The position numbers and the translations under genes were made by a program. 64,000 nucleotides of DNA from Ottelia alismoides (Eukaryota > Streptophyta > Magnoliopsida > Alismatales > Hydrocharitaceae), in contig JAZKJV010002329.1 of NCBI GenBank assembly GCA_037367405.1, forward strand, positions 496,001-560,000, given 5' to 3'. The notes beneath the pieces are model-generated. The model was given only the letters and a program-made list of their open reading frames with translations. It did no database searches and was not told where the DNA came from. This document shows, piece by piece, positions 45,216 through 55,829 of this stretch (its first letter is position 1; each line of letters opens with the position of its first letter).

Positions 45216-46439
45216 ATGTCTGGATCATATGAGCAGCCGCCTTCCATGACTATTGAGGAGATATTTTCTGAAATTAATGACCATATATTGGATATTCCAA
45301 GAAATTCTCCTATCAGCACAAATGAGAAAATGGAAGATGAAATTATCGAACACACCCCGACTGCGCCCATGATTGATCATAAATTGAATTTTGAGGATGA
45401 TATTTCGAGGATAAAAACAAGATTCGAATTGATAGAGGATAGATTTCAAAAATTCACCGACCGATTCATCGCATTCTATGGTAGCTCGGACATTAAAATA
45501 AATGAGGAAATAATTGGATCTGAGATTGAAAATTCTGAGGATATTCAGGGACCTAGGGACGATTCTGACAATTTCACTTCTACATATTACTCCCCTAGAA
45601 ATGACTATGCCGCAGACTATCACTCTGAATATCAAGGCCCATTTTCATCTGAAGAACTCACCACACTCCCACACCACCCGAAAAATAACCAAAAAATTGA
45701 AATATTTGAAAACCACAAAAAAATTGAAAATTCAGAAAATTTCATTAAAATTGAAACTGAAGACGATCTGCGGAATTTGGATCCGACTGTACGGGAAGCA
45801 CTAGCAAAGAAATTGATTTTTGAACTTCCCTTTCTACAGGCCATTGAACACTTCCCCAACCTTAAAAGATTTTTAACGGAAAAAATAACTATGAAAAAGT
45901 CAGGCAGGATTAGAACTAAGACTGAGAGAAATATATTGTCAATGGCCTCCTCCTTGGTGTTGAGGAGAAAAACCAAAAGCCGCATAGTGAAGCGGTTGCC
46001 CAGATTTGACTGCGAAATCAAAGACACAATTTTCACCCATGCTCGGATTGATGACGATTCACCGATTAATATCCTCCCGACCTCTGTATTTCATGAACTC
46101 AAACTCGGATCGATTAGGAAGAAACGAGAGATTATTCAATTAGCGGACCGATCTATAAAGCGGCTGAGAGGAATCATTTCTGTCATCATGAAATTTCAAG
46201 GTGCTCCGCTTAAAGTAGAATTCACGATCATGGATATTGAGCATCAAGGAGAATTCACCCAATCTCCAATCATTCTCGGAAAGCCATTCTTGGTATTGGC
46301 CAAGGCGAGTATTGATTGTGAGACTCGGGAAATCAAATCACAGCATTGGAAACACTTAGATCTGGCCATATCTTTGAGGAACCACGATCTTCTGAGGCAA
46401 CCCACGAAGTTCTCGACAACCGTAACCATGAAGCGGTAA
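45216..46439 (+). CDS. Element C ORF b: protease-like protein with altered active site
   Basis: About 407 residues. The first 190 are acidic and charged (helical-looking DDISRIKTRFELIEDRFQKFTDRF; a Lys/Glu/Asn-rich stretch). Residues about 200-270 match the Athila linker before protease (LPFLQAIEHFPNLKRFLTEK). Then comes a retropepsin-like region: RIDDDSPINILPTSVF stands where B has LLDSGSSINLLPAALL, followed by LADRSIKRLRG and SPIILGKPFLVLAKA as in B. The catalytic Asp-Ser-Gly has become Asp-Asp-Asp, so protease activity is doubtful. The frame ends at 46439, overlapping the next ORF, which lies one base back in phase. Confidence 0.75.
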   Translation: MSGSYEQPPSMTIEEIFSEINDHILDIPRNSPISTNEKMEDEIIEHTPTAPMIDHKLNFEDDISRIKTRFELIEDRFQKFTDRFIAFYGSSDIKINEEIIGSEIENSEDIQGPRDDSDNFTSTYYSPRNDYAADYHSEYQGPFSSEELTTLPHHPKNNQKIEIFENHKKIENSENFIKIETEDDLRNLDPTVREALAKKLIFELPFLQAIEHFPNLKRFLTEKITMKKSGRIRTKTERNILSMASSLVLRRKTKSRIVKRLPRFDCEIKDTIFTHARIDDDSPINILPTSVFHELKLGSIRKKREIIQLADRSIKRLRGIISVIMKFQGAPLKVEFTIMDIEHQGEFTQSPIILGKPFLVLAKASIDCETREIKSQHWKHLDLAISLRNHDLLRQPTKFSTTVTMKR

Positions 46440-46537
46440 AAGAGCCCTACCCCGCAGCCACACCTGAGATAGCGGTTGTTGATGAGACTATTGGTTTAGA
46501 AAATCTCCCCCCTGCTCCATTCCCAACCACTCTCACC

Positions 46538-47224
46538 ATGGAGAATCATGTATATGAATCATATGATCCGGAGACTTATGCATGGGCACACCCTGGGTCA
46601 ACCTACTTTGATTACATGGATTACATCAATTCGACACAGGAATGCGCCAACATCGAATCAATTGAGAAGGAACATGCAGAGACTCTCCCCAGTATTTCAA
46701 TTCCCGCGGATCTCAAAATAGACAAATCTTTCTACTACGATCCTGAGACATATGCATGGTCACACCCTGGAGCAACATTCTCTGAATATCTTGACCAAAT
46801 TATCCCAAATCGAGAGTGCTCAAACATTCGGGAGACTAAGAACAAGCACGCAGACCGAGTACCGATCAAGGAGAATTTCAATGGCTATTTATCTGGATAC
46901 TCAAGTGAACCGACACCTTCACGACAAAATAAAAAGAGAGTCACCTTTGACCTGTCGGAAGAGGAATCAGCTGATGATCCCTCATCAGGTCCGGAAAAGA
47001 TGGTCTACATGAGTGAAGTATGTTTGCCAGCTCTAAAGCCATATCTTCGCAAGGATCCAAAATTCAATCCCCGTTGGACAACTCCCGTTCCTAACTACTA
47101 CTCATCCAAAGATGATGCTCCTGCACTCTTCAAGTGCACTGGAATTATTTCGTATGAGCTGACTGAAACCGGTGCTTCTGAGTATTCATCCGAGGACAAA
47201 CCGATTGACCCCAAGAAGGAATGA
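46538..47224 (+). CDS. Element C ORF c, unrecognised, with internal duplication
   Basis: The open frame extends from 46346, but the first ATG is 46538 in a good plant context (CACCATGG), giving about 228 residues. Not recognised. It holds a duplicated unit about 58 codons apart (46562 and 46736): YDPETYAWAHPGST and YDPETYAWSHPGAT, each followed by an acidic tract with a conserved Cys. A later KKRVTFDLSEEES stretch and KPYLRKDPKFNPRW follow. It occupies the place of the acidic protease-RT linker in B, but nothing of RT follows. The stop TGA overlaps the next ATG as ATGA. Confidence 0.6.
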   Translation: MENHVYESYDPETYAWAHPGSTYFDYMDYINSTQECANIESIEKEHAETLPSISIPADLKIDKSFYYDPETYAWSHPGATFSEYLDQIIPNRECSNIRETKNKHADRVPIKENFNGYLSGYSSEPTPSRQNKKRVTFDLSEEESADDPSSGPEKMVYMSEVCLPALKPYLRKDPKFNPRWTTPVPNYYSSKDDAPALFKCTGIISYELTETGASEYSSEDKPIDPKKE

Positions 47225-47475
47225 ATTTTGAGAAACAATTGAAGAAACAAAAAGACGAGAATACTTGGAGTATGTCCACTTTCAAATACTACTCCTCTGA
47301 GGATAACTCTGATGATGGATATCTTTCATCTGACTCAAACACTTCATCGATTATCCATCATGAATTTTCTGAGGATGACACTGATTGTAGTTGGGAATCA
47401 TATGCCTCATCGCCGACTCATCACTACGATCTCCCACCACAGGCTCATAAAAAGATCGGCCGAAAACCACCTTAA
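47221..47475 (+). CDS. Element C ORF d, small acidic protein
   Basis: 84 residues starting at the ATGA overlap with ORF c and ending 56 bases before the hairpin array. Not recognised; rich in Ser and Asp (YYSSEDNSDDGYLSSDSNTSS). Its likeness to the SSEDK end of ORF c suggests one ancestral frame split by a frameshift, although a coupled start is possible. Confidence 0.45.
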   Translation: MNFEKQLKKQKDENTWSMSTFKYYSSEDNSDDGYLSSDSNTSSIIHHEFSEDDTDCSWESYASSPTHHYDLPPQAHKKIGRKPP

Positions 47476-47530
47476 TCATCGGCTAACCACCCTCCCTCCC
47501 GACCACATCGGTTCCCTTGTACAGCTTCTT

Positions 47531-47812
47531 CCTCTACTTAGGCCAAGGCCTAAGTATAGGGGGGAACTGATGCCATTTGTATATACCATTTCTCTCATCA
47601 CACTCCTTCTCCCGATCACTCCATTTCCATCCTTCTCTTACACTTAGGCTGACTAGAGCCTAAGTATAGGGGGAACCGACATCCACCTGTATATACTCTC
47701 CTCATTTCTTGACCGCTTTTCTTTTCATTTTTTTCCCACTCCCTTACGCTTAGCCCGAGTTATGTCTTTCGCTTCTTGTGCTCTGAGGACATAACACTCG
47801 CTAAGTATAGGG
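47531..47812 (+). repeat. Hairpin array carrying polypurine-tract copies (element C)
   Basis: Stems lie at 47531-47544/47547-47560 (one mismatch) and 47637-47650/47657-47670 (two mismatches), with a wide pair 47741-47754/47800-47812 enclosing GTTATGTC and GACATAAC. Each right arm again reads CTAAGTATAG plus a G run. The arms have a different inner sequence (TTAGGC with GCCTAA) from A and B (TTAGGG with CCCTAA), so pairing is kept by matched changes. Confidence 0.88.
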
Positions 47813-49046
47813 GGGTCTGTATATATACTTTGTATATATTTTACCCATATCTCGTACTTTCGCGTAAGTCTATATGTATTTACGGGGTGGGTATTAACTT
47901 GAAAAAAAATCCCTTGCATAAAATGTCAAAAATAAAAAAAATAAAACAAAAAAATTCAAAAAAATGTGTCTGCATTGCACACACCTGCACTTCATCCAAC
48001 ATCACATGAATGTGCATCTATGAAAAGTCATTGGGTTCTGAACCGAGCTATGAGTAGAAACCGAGAGTGGTCTGGACTTGACCTTAATCCACCTAATTTT
48101 CAAAGGAACTTCACCGAGAAATAGGATTTTAAGAGCTTCAGGTCTTGTGACTTAATTCCTTAAGTTCCACATGACAATGTACAACGTTTGACTATTAGTG
48201 TCTAACCTGGTCTCTTCATTCTGAGTACAACTCTGGAATAGGGAATTAATTCGCACTCTCGCACTATGCACTTAGCTCAACCCAGACGGGATGTTGGAAG
48301 ACTGTGTGAGTCTCTTTTCTGTTAGCGTGGAAATCTAAAGACCGGAGTACGGTTGAAATAAAGCTTCGAAAAAGGGATGGACGGCTGGGAATAATTTTTT
48401 CTAAGACCCCAAAAAATGTACGGAACAAAAAGATTCTATATCCGTTGGGGCACAACAAGATCCAAGCAGAACCACCAAAAATTCTAAATACAAAGAAGCA
48501 ACTACCAAATAAAATCCGACCAAAAAGGTCCAAGCTTCAAGAACCTGCAGATCTTGGTGGAGACTCGGCTACACTGGCCATCTTCACAAGGAGAGGTGAC
48601 TACACTGGCCACCCTCCAGTTCTTTTCTCTTTCTTCTATCTTCTCCCTCATTCGATTGTGAACACATCACGACAGACCTTAGAAGGAAATACCTGACTCC
48701 CCGAGGACGAGTTACTGGAGAGGAAAGGAACATGGTAGTCTGGCATTCTGGATGGGAAGAGCTAAAACCTTCACACACACATGAGTCGTTTATTCAATGT
48801 TCATAGGGTATACTTTGGGAAGAGGATTGATCTAAGATGACTTCTGAGCCAAAACTGTGACAATGATGTGTAGAACTTGAGGGCTGTTGATTTTAAAATT
48901 CTAAGTCTCACAGAAGTTCCGCCACATTATTAATCCAAAGGTCAAGTTTAGTTTCACTTTCACCTTCAGTTCATGGTCTTGGTATGGAACCCAGTCTCGT
49001 TTCACTTCATGGCATTTCTTTTTTATGCTCAGGGACGGGCATGGTT
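47813..49046 (+). other. Conserved non-coding 3' module of element C
   Basis: No coding frame is supported. Blocks shared with A and B: ACCTTAATCCACCTAATTT near 48103, GACTTAATTCCTTAAG near 48148, two TACACTGGCCA motifs (48570-48580 and 48601-48611), TTAGAAGGAAATA near 48680, and ATTATTAATCCAAAGGTC near 48925. Confidence 0.72.
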
Positions 49047-49060
49047 TAAGTATACGGGGA
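49047..49060 (+). promoter_or_regulatory. Polypurine tract of element C (degenerate)
   Basis: TAAGTATACGGGGA directly precedes the 3' LTR. A C interrupts the tract, while the hairpin copies at 47560, 47670 and 47812 keep uninterrupted G runs. Confidence 0.75.
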
Positions 49061-51957
49061 TGATGAATCTCGAATTCACCACTCTAAGTCTCATTAATTA
49101 AGCTCAAGTCCCTCAAAATCAACTGCATTTCTGCATTTATTTCGCATAATTAGCATTTATGCATGATTTCATAAGAATTGCATTTTAGCATTAATTTCTG
49201 CATAAAATAAGAAGCCAAAAATCCAAGCCAAAATTGACCTGTAAATAGCCTAACTTCTCCTATTTGTAACTCCTTCATGCTAACTCTGAATGCCACAAAA
49301 CACATCCACTGTGTGCACGTCACTAACAAGAATAAATAAAAAATACAAAAAAAATAATTAACCCAGGTAAGTGGACCAAAAACTCAAACCCTAGTTTTAG
49401 AATTTTCAGACTAAAAGCCCCATATCTTCCCCATACAATGTCCGATTTGATCCTACTCAATTTTGAACTAATGCACATTCAATTACCTTCAAAACAAAAC
49501 CAAGTTCAAGTGAATCGGAGCTCGTATGTGAAAGTTGGGTTTTGGGCCTCTTTTGTACATTGTATATTTTCGCGGCTTTTGACCGATATTTTATGTACAT
49601 ATTTTCTTTATCAATAAAAATCCAAAAAAATTAGATTTAGATGTCTTTTATTCATATTTGATTTCTCTATATTTTCCGGTTTTTTTATCTTGTTTAAAAA
49701 TGACAAAAAAAATTTAGAAAACCAAAAATCTAGGTATTCTATGTACATGGGATACCCCAAAAATTCACTTTTTACATTTGACTGATTTTGGCTTTGATGT
49801 CTTCATGAAAGTTGTAGATCTCGTCGAGACAAGCATTTTTTGTGAAGAAACTTTTTCGATCCGAGTCATTTGCTATTTCTTTTTGATTTTACAAAAGATT
49901 TTTTCTTTGATTTTTCTGATGCTGACACGTGGCAGCCCCAGAGGCCGCCACGTGTCAGCGTTTTTTAGCCTTTATTTTTATCATTTTTTCTAAAAAATTA
50001 TAAAAATAATAATAAATAAATAAAAATAAAAAAACTAATAAAAAAACCACGCACGTGCAGCGCACGTGCCGCCCCCGCACGCGCACTGCACGTGCGTGCC
50101 CGCCCCCTCTCTCACTACTGTCGCCACGTGGCCCATACCAGGTCGTTCGATCTCGGCCGATCGAACGGCCTGGGACCCGTCGTCCTCCTCCCAACTCCCC
50201 CCCCCCCCGAAACCTCCGCCGGCCGCTCCGCTTTCTCCGCAACTACCACCGCTTCCCTCTCCGACCAACGGCCTCCGCAACTCCCTCCGAGATCTCCGGC
50301 TGCCCTACCCATCGCCAACCCTATTTAAAAGCCTCGATCCTCCCCTCGATGCTTTATCCACCGATTTACGCTTCACGAGGGTGACAGCCTCGCCTAGGCA
50401 TCGCCGGCGAGATCCGAGGGCGCTCAACGCCCCTCATCGCAGACTCGCCTCCCCTTGGCCCTTTCTGCCGTGCTCCGGTCCTCCGTCGAGCCTACCAACC
50501 AACAACTACGTTCTCCATCGACTCCAACGCCCCTCCGACCAGCTTCGCCACGCCTGACCCGCCTCGACTTACCGCCTCCGACCGACGTCATCGCCACCTC
50601 CTGGCTGGAGCCAGGAGTCGCCTTCATCGACCACTCCAGGAGCCGCTCCGCCTCGACCAGAGGGTGGTCTGTCGCAGCTCCGCCAGGAGGGGCTGGGCCT
50701 CCCCCGTCCTTCAAGCCACGTCATCGACTCCGCCCCGACACCACCGCTCCACCGGCCGGGTCCGACCCGAGACTCCCCACGCACGTGCGGGGCACGTGCG
50801 TCGGGGGAGGACGTCATCAGATGCCATCCAGGGGTCACGTGCTACGCACATGACCACCTGGGTCATTTGCATTGAGCCCCTGGATTCCTCCATATTTTTG
50901 CACGAGTCCCCGCCTTCAGAGGCATGTGCATTGCACGTGCCCCTCTGGAATATTTGCAGAACCCCCCCTTGTTTAAGTAATTACGTTTATGTCCCCCATG
51001 CATTTGTCTTTATTTATTTCTTTATTGCATCTGTACCCCTGCATTTCTCCTTCATTTTAGACCTCTGTTTTCCATCATTTTATTTATTTAAAAATAGCAC
51101 TGTGTTCCTCATATAATTCTCTACATTTTGACGTACTGTGAGTATTTTGATGATTGATGGTTCATTAATAATAATTATTTGGTGGAAATTTACAAACTTT
51201 ACCCATTTTATGCTCTTCATTTTTTATTTGATGAACCGTTGTCTAAAAACTCCCCGAAAATCACATATTGTAGAGATTATTTGGTTTAACATTGTGCCCA
51301 AAAATCTTTGCATTTGCATGCATAATTTGCTCTGTAAAAATCATTTTGCATATTTCATTGTTTAATTTTTAATAGGTATTAGACCCTACATTTTCGAGAT
51401 TTAGGATTTTTCTGAGATCCATCACCTAGTGATAGATCTTAGATAATTTTATCTCTTGAAAATAAGTAGGTTTAATATTTATTATAATTAAATATTGAAA
51501 ATCATGTTGCTTGCATTTAAAAATTCATAAGAAATTCATATTGCATCCAAAAATTCCAAAAAAATTATAGTGCGTTCATTTCATCATCATTTACATAGTG
51601 GCCAAATTTCGTATTTTTCGGACACTGTTTGAGCGAATTTTATATTTTAGTCCCTAAAATAGGCCGAATATGCATTTTGCATCCCTCATTTGCATTAAAA
51701 ATTCCAAAAAAAAGACCGCCTTGAAAACCAAACACGAAATTGGATAGACATATCTCTAGGTTGTTCCTTTGCCTCCTTGTGATTGACTTTGGGACTTGCC
51801 CAAGTAAAATAAACATAAAAACCACTTGATTGAAATTGATTAAGAATTTGTGGTTATTTCTTGACCGTTTCCGATCGCCGCCTACAACGAGCGACATTTA
51901 TTGTTTTCACGAACGAAGAAAAAAACAAACTTTAACTCGGCGTTTACGGACTCGTCA
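49061..51957 (+). mobile_element. 3' LTR of element C
   Basis: Begins TGATGAATCTCGAATTCACCA after the polypurine tract and ends GGACTCGTCA before resumed LINE2 sequence. It is 2897 bases against 2870 for the 5' LTR; small indels and base changes are spread throughout, more than between the two LTRs of B, so C looks older. Confidence 0.93.
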
Positions 51958-53085
51958 CTCCTCCCATCGAATCTGGTGAATGCCCAATCTCTGATGCTTC
52001 CCATTAGACCAGAAAAAACTTCTCATCATTATCTCTATCTTCTTTTGACCCCCGTCGGCATCATCCATGTAAAGAAGTAGAAGATAGGAATTGCCGATAA
52101 CGCGTGCTTCAGGAGAATCAACTCCTCCCCCTCCCCCTAGAATGAGTTTCCGCCTTCCATCCTGCCAGCCTCGGCTCAAATCTCCTGAGAACCATGTCCC
52201 TCTCCACCTTTCTGAGTCTTCCTACCACTAGAGGCAACCCGAGATAGGAAATCGGGAGCTCATCCAAAAGACATCCTAAGATTACAACCCTTCTGCTACT
52301 CTCCTCCTCGTCCATCCCAAACTGAATTACCACTGACTTGCTTCTATTGATCTTGACACCGGAGATGCTGCTGAAGATCTCTACCAGCTACCTTTCCCTT
52401 CTGTCCATTTCTTTCGAGTCGCCCAGAAAATTCATTGTCCTCGGTATACTGTAAAAGTACGATATACTGTAAAAGTGGAATCAACATAGATCCCACACTA
52501 AAACCTTCGCACCACCCCTCATCGACCGATCTCTTGAACATCACTGCTAAGGCATCTGCTGCCAACACAAAGAGCATCGGCGGTAACGTGTATCCCGGTC
52601 TCACTCCACTCTGCGGTTGAAAAAAACCCCCTTCCGGCCTCCCGTTCACCCGAACTATATAGGACGATGTCCTTACGAACCTCTTCATCCAGGATATCCA
52701 GAGATCAGTGAAGCTACACTGACGAAGCTACGCCCACAAGAAACTCCAGTTTACACAGTCTTACACTTTTTCAAAGTCGATCTTCCACATCAACCCCTTC
52801 TTGTTTTCCTGCTGCCACTGGAGGCAAATCTCAAATGCCATCACTAGCCCATCAGCCATCTATCGTCCAGAGATGAAAGTAGATTGATTCAGCAATGATA
52901 CTATCTAGTACTCGCCTCAATCTAGTTGCCAGCACCTTTTCAATTATCAAATAGATTGCATTGGACAACGTGATCGGTCTATAGTCTTCCACTCGAATCG
53001 GATGCTCCTTCTTGGACAAGAGGAAGAGCAAAGATTGGTTAACCTTCTCGAAGCCCCAATTTCCCTTTCTAAACTCAATGATTAC
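51958..53085 (-). pseudogene. LINE2 ORF2, reverse transcriptase part
   Basis: Continues the LINE2 fragment at 39636-40581. Pieces in several frames match LINE1 RT: FVRTSSYIVRVNGRPEGGFFQPQSGVRPG and MLFVLAADALAVMF (near 52560-52690), IQFGMDEEESSRRVVILGC (near 52290), and SFFWSNGKHQRLGIH (near 51970-52010). The catalytic YADD region is scrambled by a short local duplication of ATACTGTAAAAGT (near 52446-52475). It ends at 53085, where a copia LTR begins; the 5' half of LINE2 is not in the window. Confidence 0.87.
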
Positions 53086-55698
53086 TATTGGATATGCGAT
53101 CTCATGGTGACCAATTATGCAATAATTGGTATTGCAAATATCATTCCCTGATCTGAAATGAAGAATAAATAATTTGCATAATAGACCCCTTAGTACAATT
53201 AGGGTTATGTACCATGGCCATCTTAATGATCATATAGTTGTTGATTTAATCATTGAATCATAGAGGCTGGTGCTCAGATGAAGAGTTGGATCGAGGACTC
53301 ATCAAGTACCGTCAAATGATTATTAAGAGATGATCTCCAGCCTGAGTAGGAGATGGCAATCCTTTCTCATTTGGCTGATATCTAGATGACCTCTTGATGC
53401 AAGTCCTCTGCATAGGAATAGAGTTTCAGAGGTATTAGATAAGTTAGGTCAAAGAGTTGACTTAACGAGATCGAGATAACCAAAGTCCTATGTCATATGT
53501 TGTCACGATATAGGCGTGCATCCTCTGACTGGCGACAGATGTGTTGCTATATGTCTGAGTATGTACATTTGGTAGACCAATAGGTTGATGACCTAACTAA
53601 GGTCTATACACCGACGCTGGTGTGCATGCAAGGGCATATGAGTAATATGATCTCTCAAAGGGATCATACAATTCGGAAGAAATGAGCTCACTCATGAGAT
53701 ATTGGAAAGAATTAAATTCCGCATGCGGTAATCTCACTTTGGAAGCTTGACTGAATTTGTAAGGTTTGATATATGCTTTGGAAAGTATATGATCAACACC
53801 TAGGTATGATATATGCTTTTGGAAAGTATATGATCGATACCAACTCCCAATGATCGAATGAGAACCTTAATGATAAAATCCTGAAGGAGACAATCTAAAA
53901 AGAGATCTAAAAGTTCGGATTTGTTCTAGGTCTTCCATTATGGAGGATGTACATGCATTAGGAATACCTAAGGGTGATGTGATCATAAATGATTGTATAA
54001 CCTTGACTCTTCCATTCCAAGGGAGTGATGAAACATGCCTGGATTTTAGTGACTCCTTTCATAGAGAAGTGATCTGATCTTGGTCCAAATATTGCACACT
54101 AATCTCAATGTGATTCAGATGCAATGAGAAGATTAGATCTACGACCTTTATTTAATCAAGCATCTTTAGGAGATCCGCAAGATATGGATTTGAGATGATC
54201 TCAACATCCAAGTCACTATACGTGGAACAATACAATCGCCCTGTCCTTATCTCCAAGTATCCGCGGAGAAAGCGCATTATTCTTGAAAAAGTTTAGGATA
54301 ATTTCAATGTTGATATATGTATCCGAGCATTGAAAAAATGGATAATTAAATGTGATTTAATATCATGAATAATATGAATTTGATTCATATTATAAGGAGA
54401 GTTATTTGAGATAATTAACTGCGATTTAGTTATCAAAGATACGGATAATGTAAATGTGAGTCATATTATTTGGGCACATGAGAATAGATATCCAAGATGA
54501 CTAAATGTGATTTAATTATCATGGATAAGAATAATGTGGATATCACTATCCAATTATTCATATATATTATAAATCTGATTTATAATATATTAGAGAGAGA
54601 GAGAGAGAGCTTATTGTGATTTATATTTGTTAATTAATTATTGATGTGAATTGGATTCACATTGGATGATTAACTGAAAATATAATTTACATTTTGTTTT
54701 GGGATGTGAATGTGATTCACATTTTTCCAATGGCATGATTGTAATATTCACAAGATAGTTATGAATTATTTTTTGTGAAATAATTTACAACAAATATTGT
54801 TGTAAATCTTAGAGATCTCATGAGATAATGAGATCTCACAAGATTTTGAGGAGATAGGCCCATTCTATCTCAAAAGGATAGTCGTCCCCCCTTCTATTAG
54901 GGAATGTGAGCAATCTTCTCATTATCTCCAAGGCCAGTCAAATGATTTAATTTCGAAATTAATTATATTGATTTATCAATATATATATATATATATATTA
55001 ATTTAAATTAAAATAATTGTTGTTGTGTTTTTACCACAACATCATGTCCATTAAAATAAATACAAATAATCTTAACCATTGATTGTATGTTATCCATGTA
55101 TCGAGATCCATGGATTCCCAAAACCCTTTTATAAGAAGAGGCACTCCTTGCTCTTCAAGTACAACTTCGACATATGCTCACTCCCTCTCTCTCTACATGT
55201 CGCATCTTTCTCTCTCATTATGGTCGTCCACCAAGGAGCCATAGAGAGAGTCGCCATCACCGCACCATCGTTGTTATGTTGCCAGAGCATTTGCTCGTGG
55301 ATCTCCATCTCCTTTGGTGCGTCTCTCTCGTGAATAAGACGTCAGATCTCGTGTGTTGAGATCAGGAGATTCGTCGCTTGGATCATCAACATGGATTGCG
55401 AGGAGCACGCGTCTCATCAACGCGCTCGCACTTGTCTACTCCATCAAATCGGACTTGAGACAGGAGGTCTTTTCATTTAGAGACTCGATCGCAACCACGC
55501 TTCAAGAGGTAACCTTAATACCTAGTTGTGGTTTAGATTAAACGATCCGAGAAATGTTCTTGGATCATGTGGTTTCATCACATTAAAAATTTTAAATTCC
55601 GTTGAATCGAGCAATTAGTGTGACTAGTCGCTCCCGATCGCATATGATATGATCATCACGCTTCCGTGATGCACTTGAGGATCTATCCATATCCTTCA
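53086..55698 (+). mobile_element. Copia-type 5' LTR
   Basis: Starts TATTGGATATG, most simply TGTTGGATATG with one change, and ends CATATCCTTCA, a near inverted match, two bases before a copia primer site. At 2.6 kb it is long for a copia LTR. It contains a (GA)n tract (54593-54612) and an (AT)n tract (near 54980-54998). It interrupts LINE2 at 53085/53086; the matching 3' LTR is not in the window. Confidence 0.8.
55130..55135 (+). promoter_or_regulatory. Probable TATA box of the copia LTR
   Basis: TATAAG within CCCTTTTATAAGAAGAGG marks a change from AT-rich U3 to a less AT-rich leader, the usual promoter place in plant copia LTRs. Confidence 0.5.
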
Positions 55699-55700
55699 AG

Positions 55701-55713
55701 TGGTATCAGAGCC
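55701..55713 (+). promoter_or_regulatory. Primer binding site, initiator-Met tRNA (copia)
   Basis: TGGTATCAGAGCC is complementary to the 3' end of plant initiator tRNA-Met and is the standard copia primer site. About 115 bases of copia leader follow before LTR E begins at 55830. Confidence 0.92.
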
Positions 55714-55829
55714 AGGTTCGAGGTTTTGGATATGATCCATGACCTTAAGAAGACTTGGGCTCATTAAGCATTGTGAAAATTTTGTCGCATTTAATTTTCA
55801 TAGCTTTGTTTGTGATTTATTTTTGCCCT

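Larger units (their letters stand above)
40582..51957 (+). mobile_element. Athila-like non-autonomous element C, complete
   Basis: An 11.4-kb element with 5' LTR 40582-43451, primer site 43454-43471, leader, a chain of ORFs 44661-47475, hairpin array 47531-47812, non-coding 3' module, polypurine tract 49047-49060 and 3' LTR 49061-51957. It is flanked by CTCGT (40577-40581) and CTCCT (51958-51962), a five-base duplication with one mismatch, and splits LINE2. No RT, RNase H or integrase motif occurs between the LTRs on either strand, so movement would need enzymes from a relative such as element B. Confidence 0.92.
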
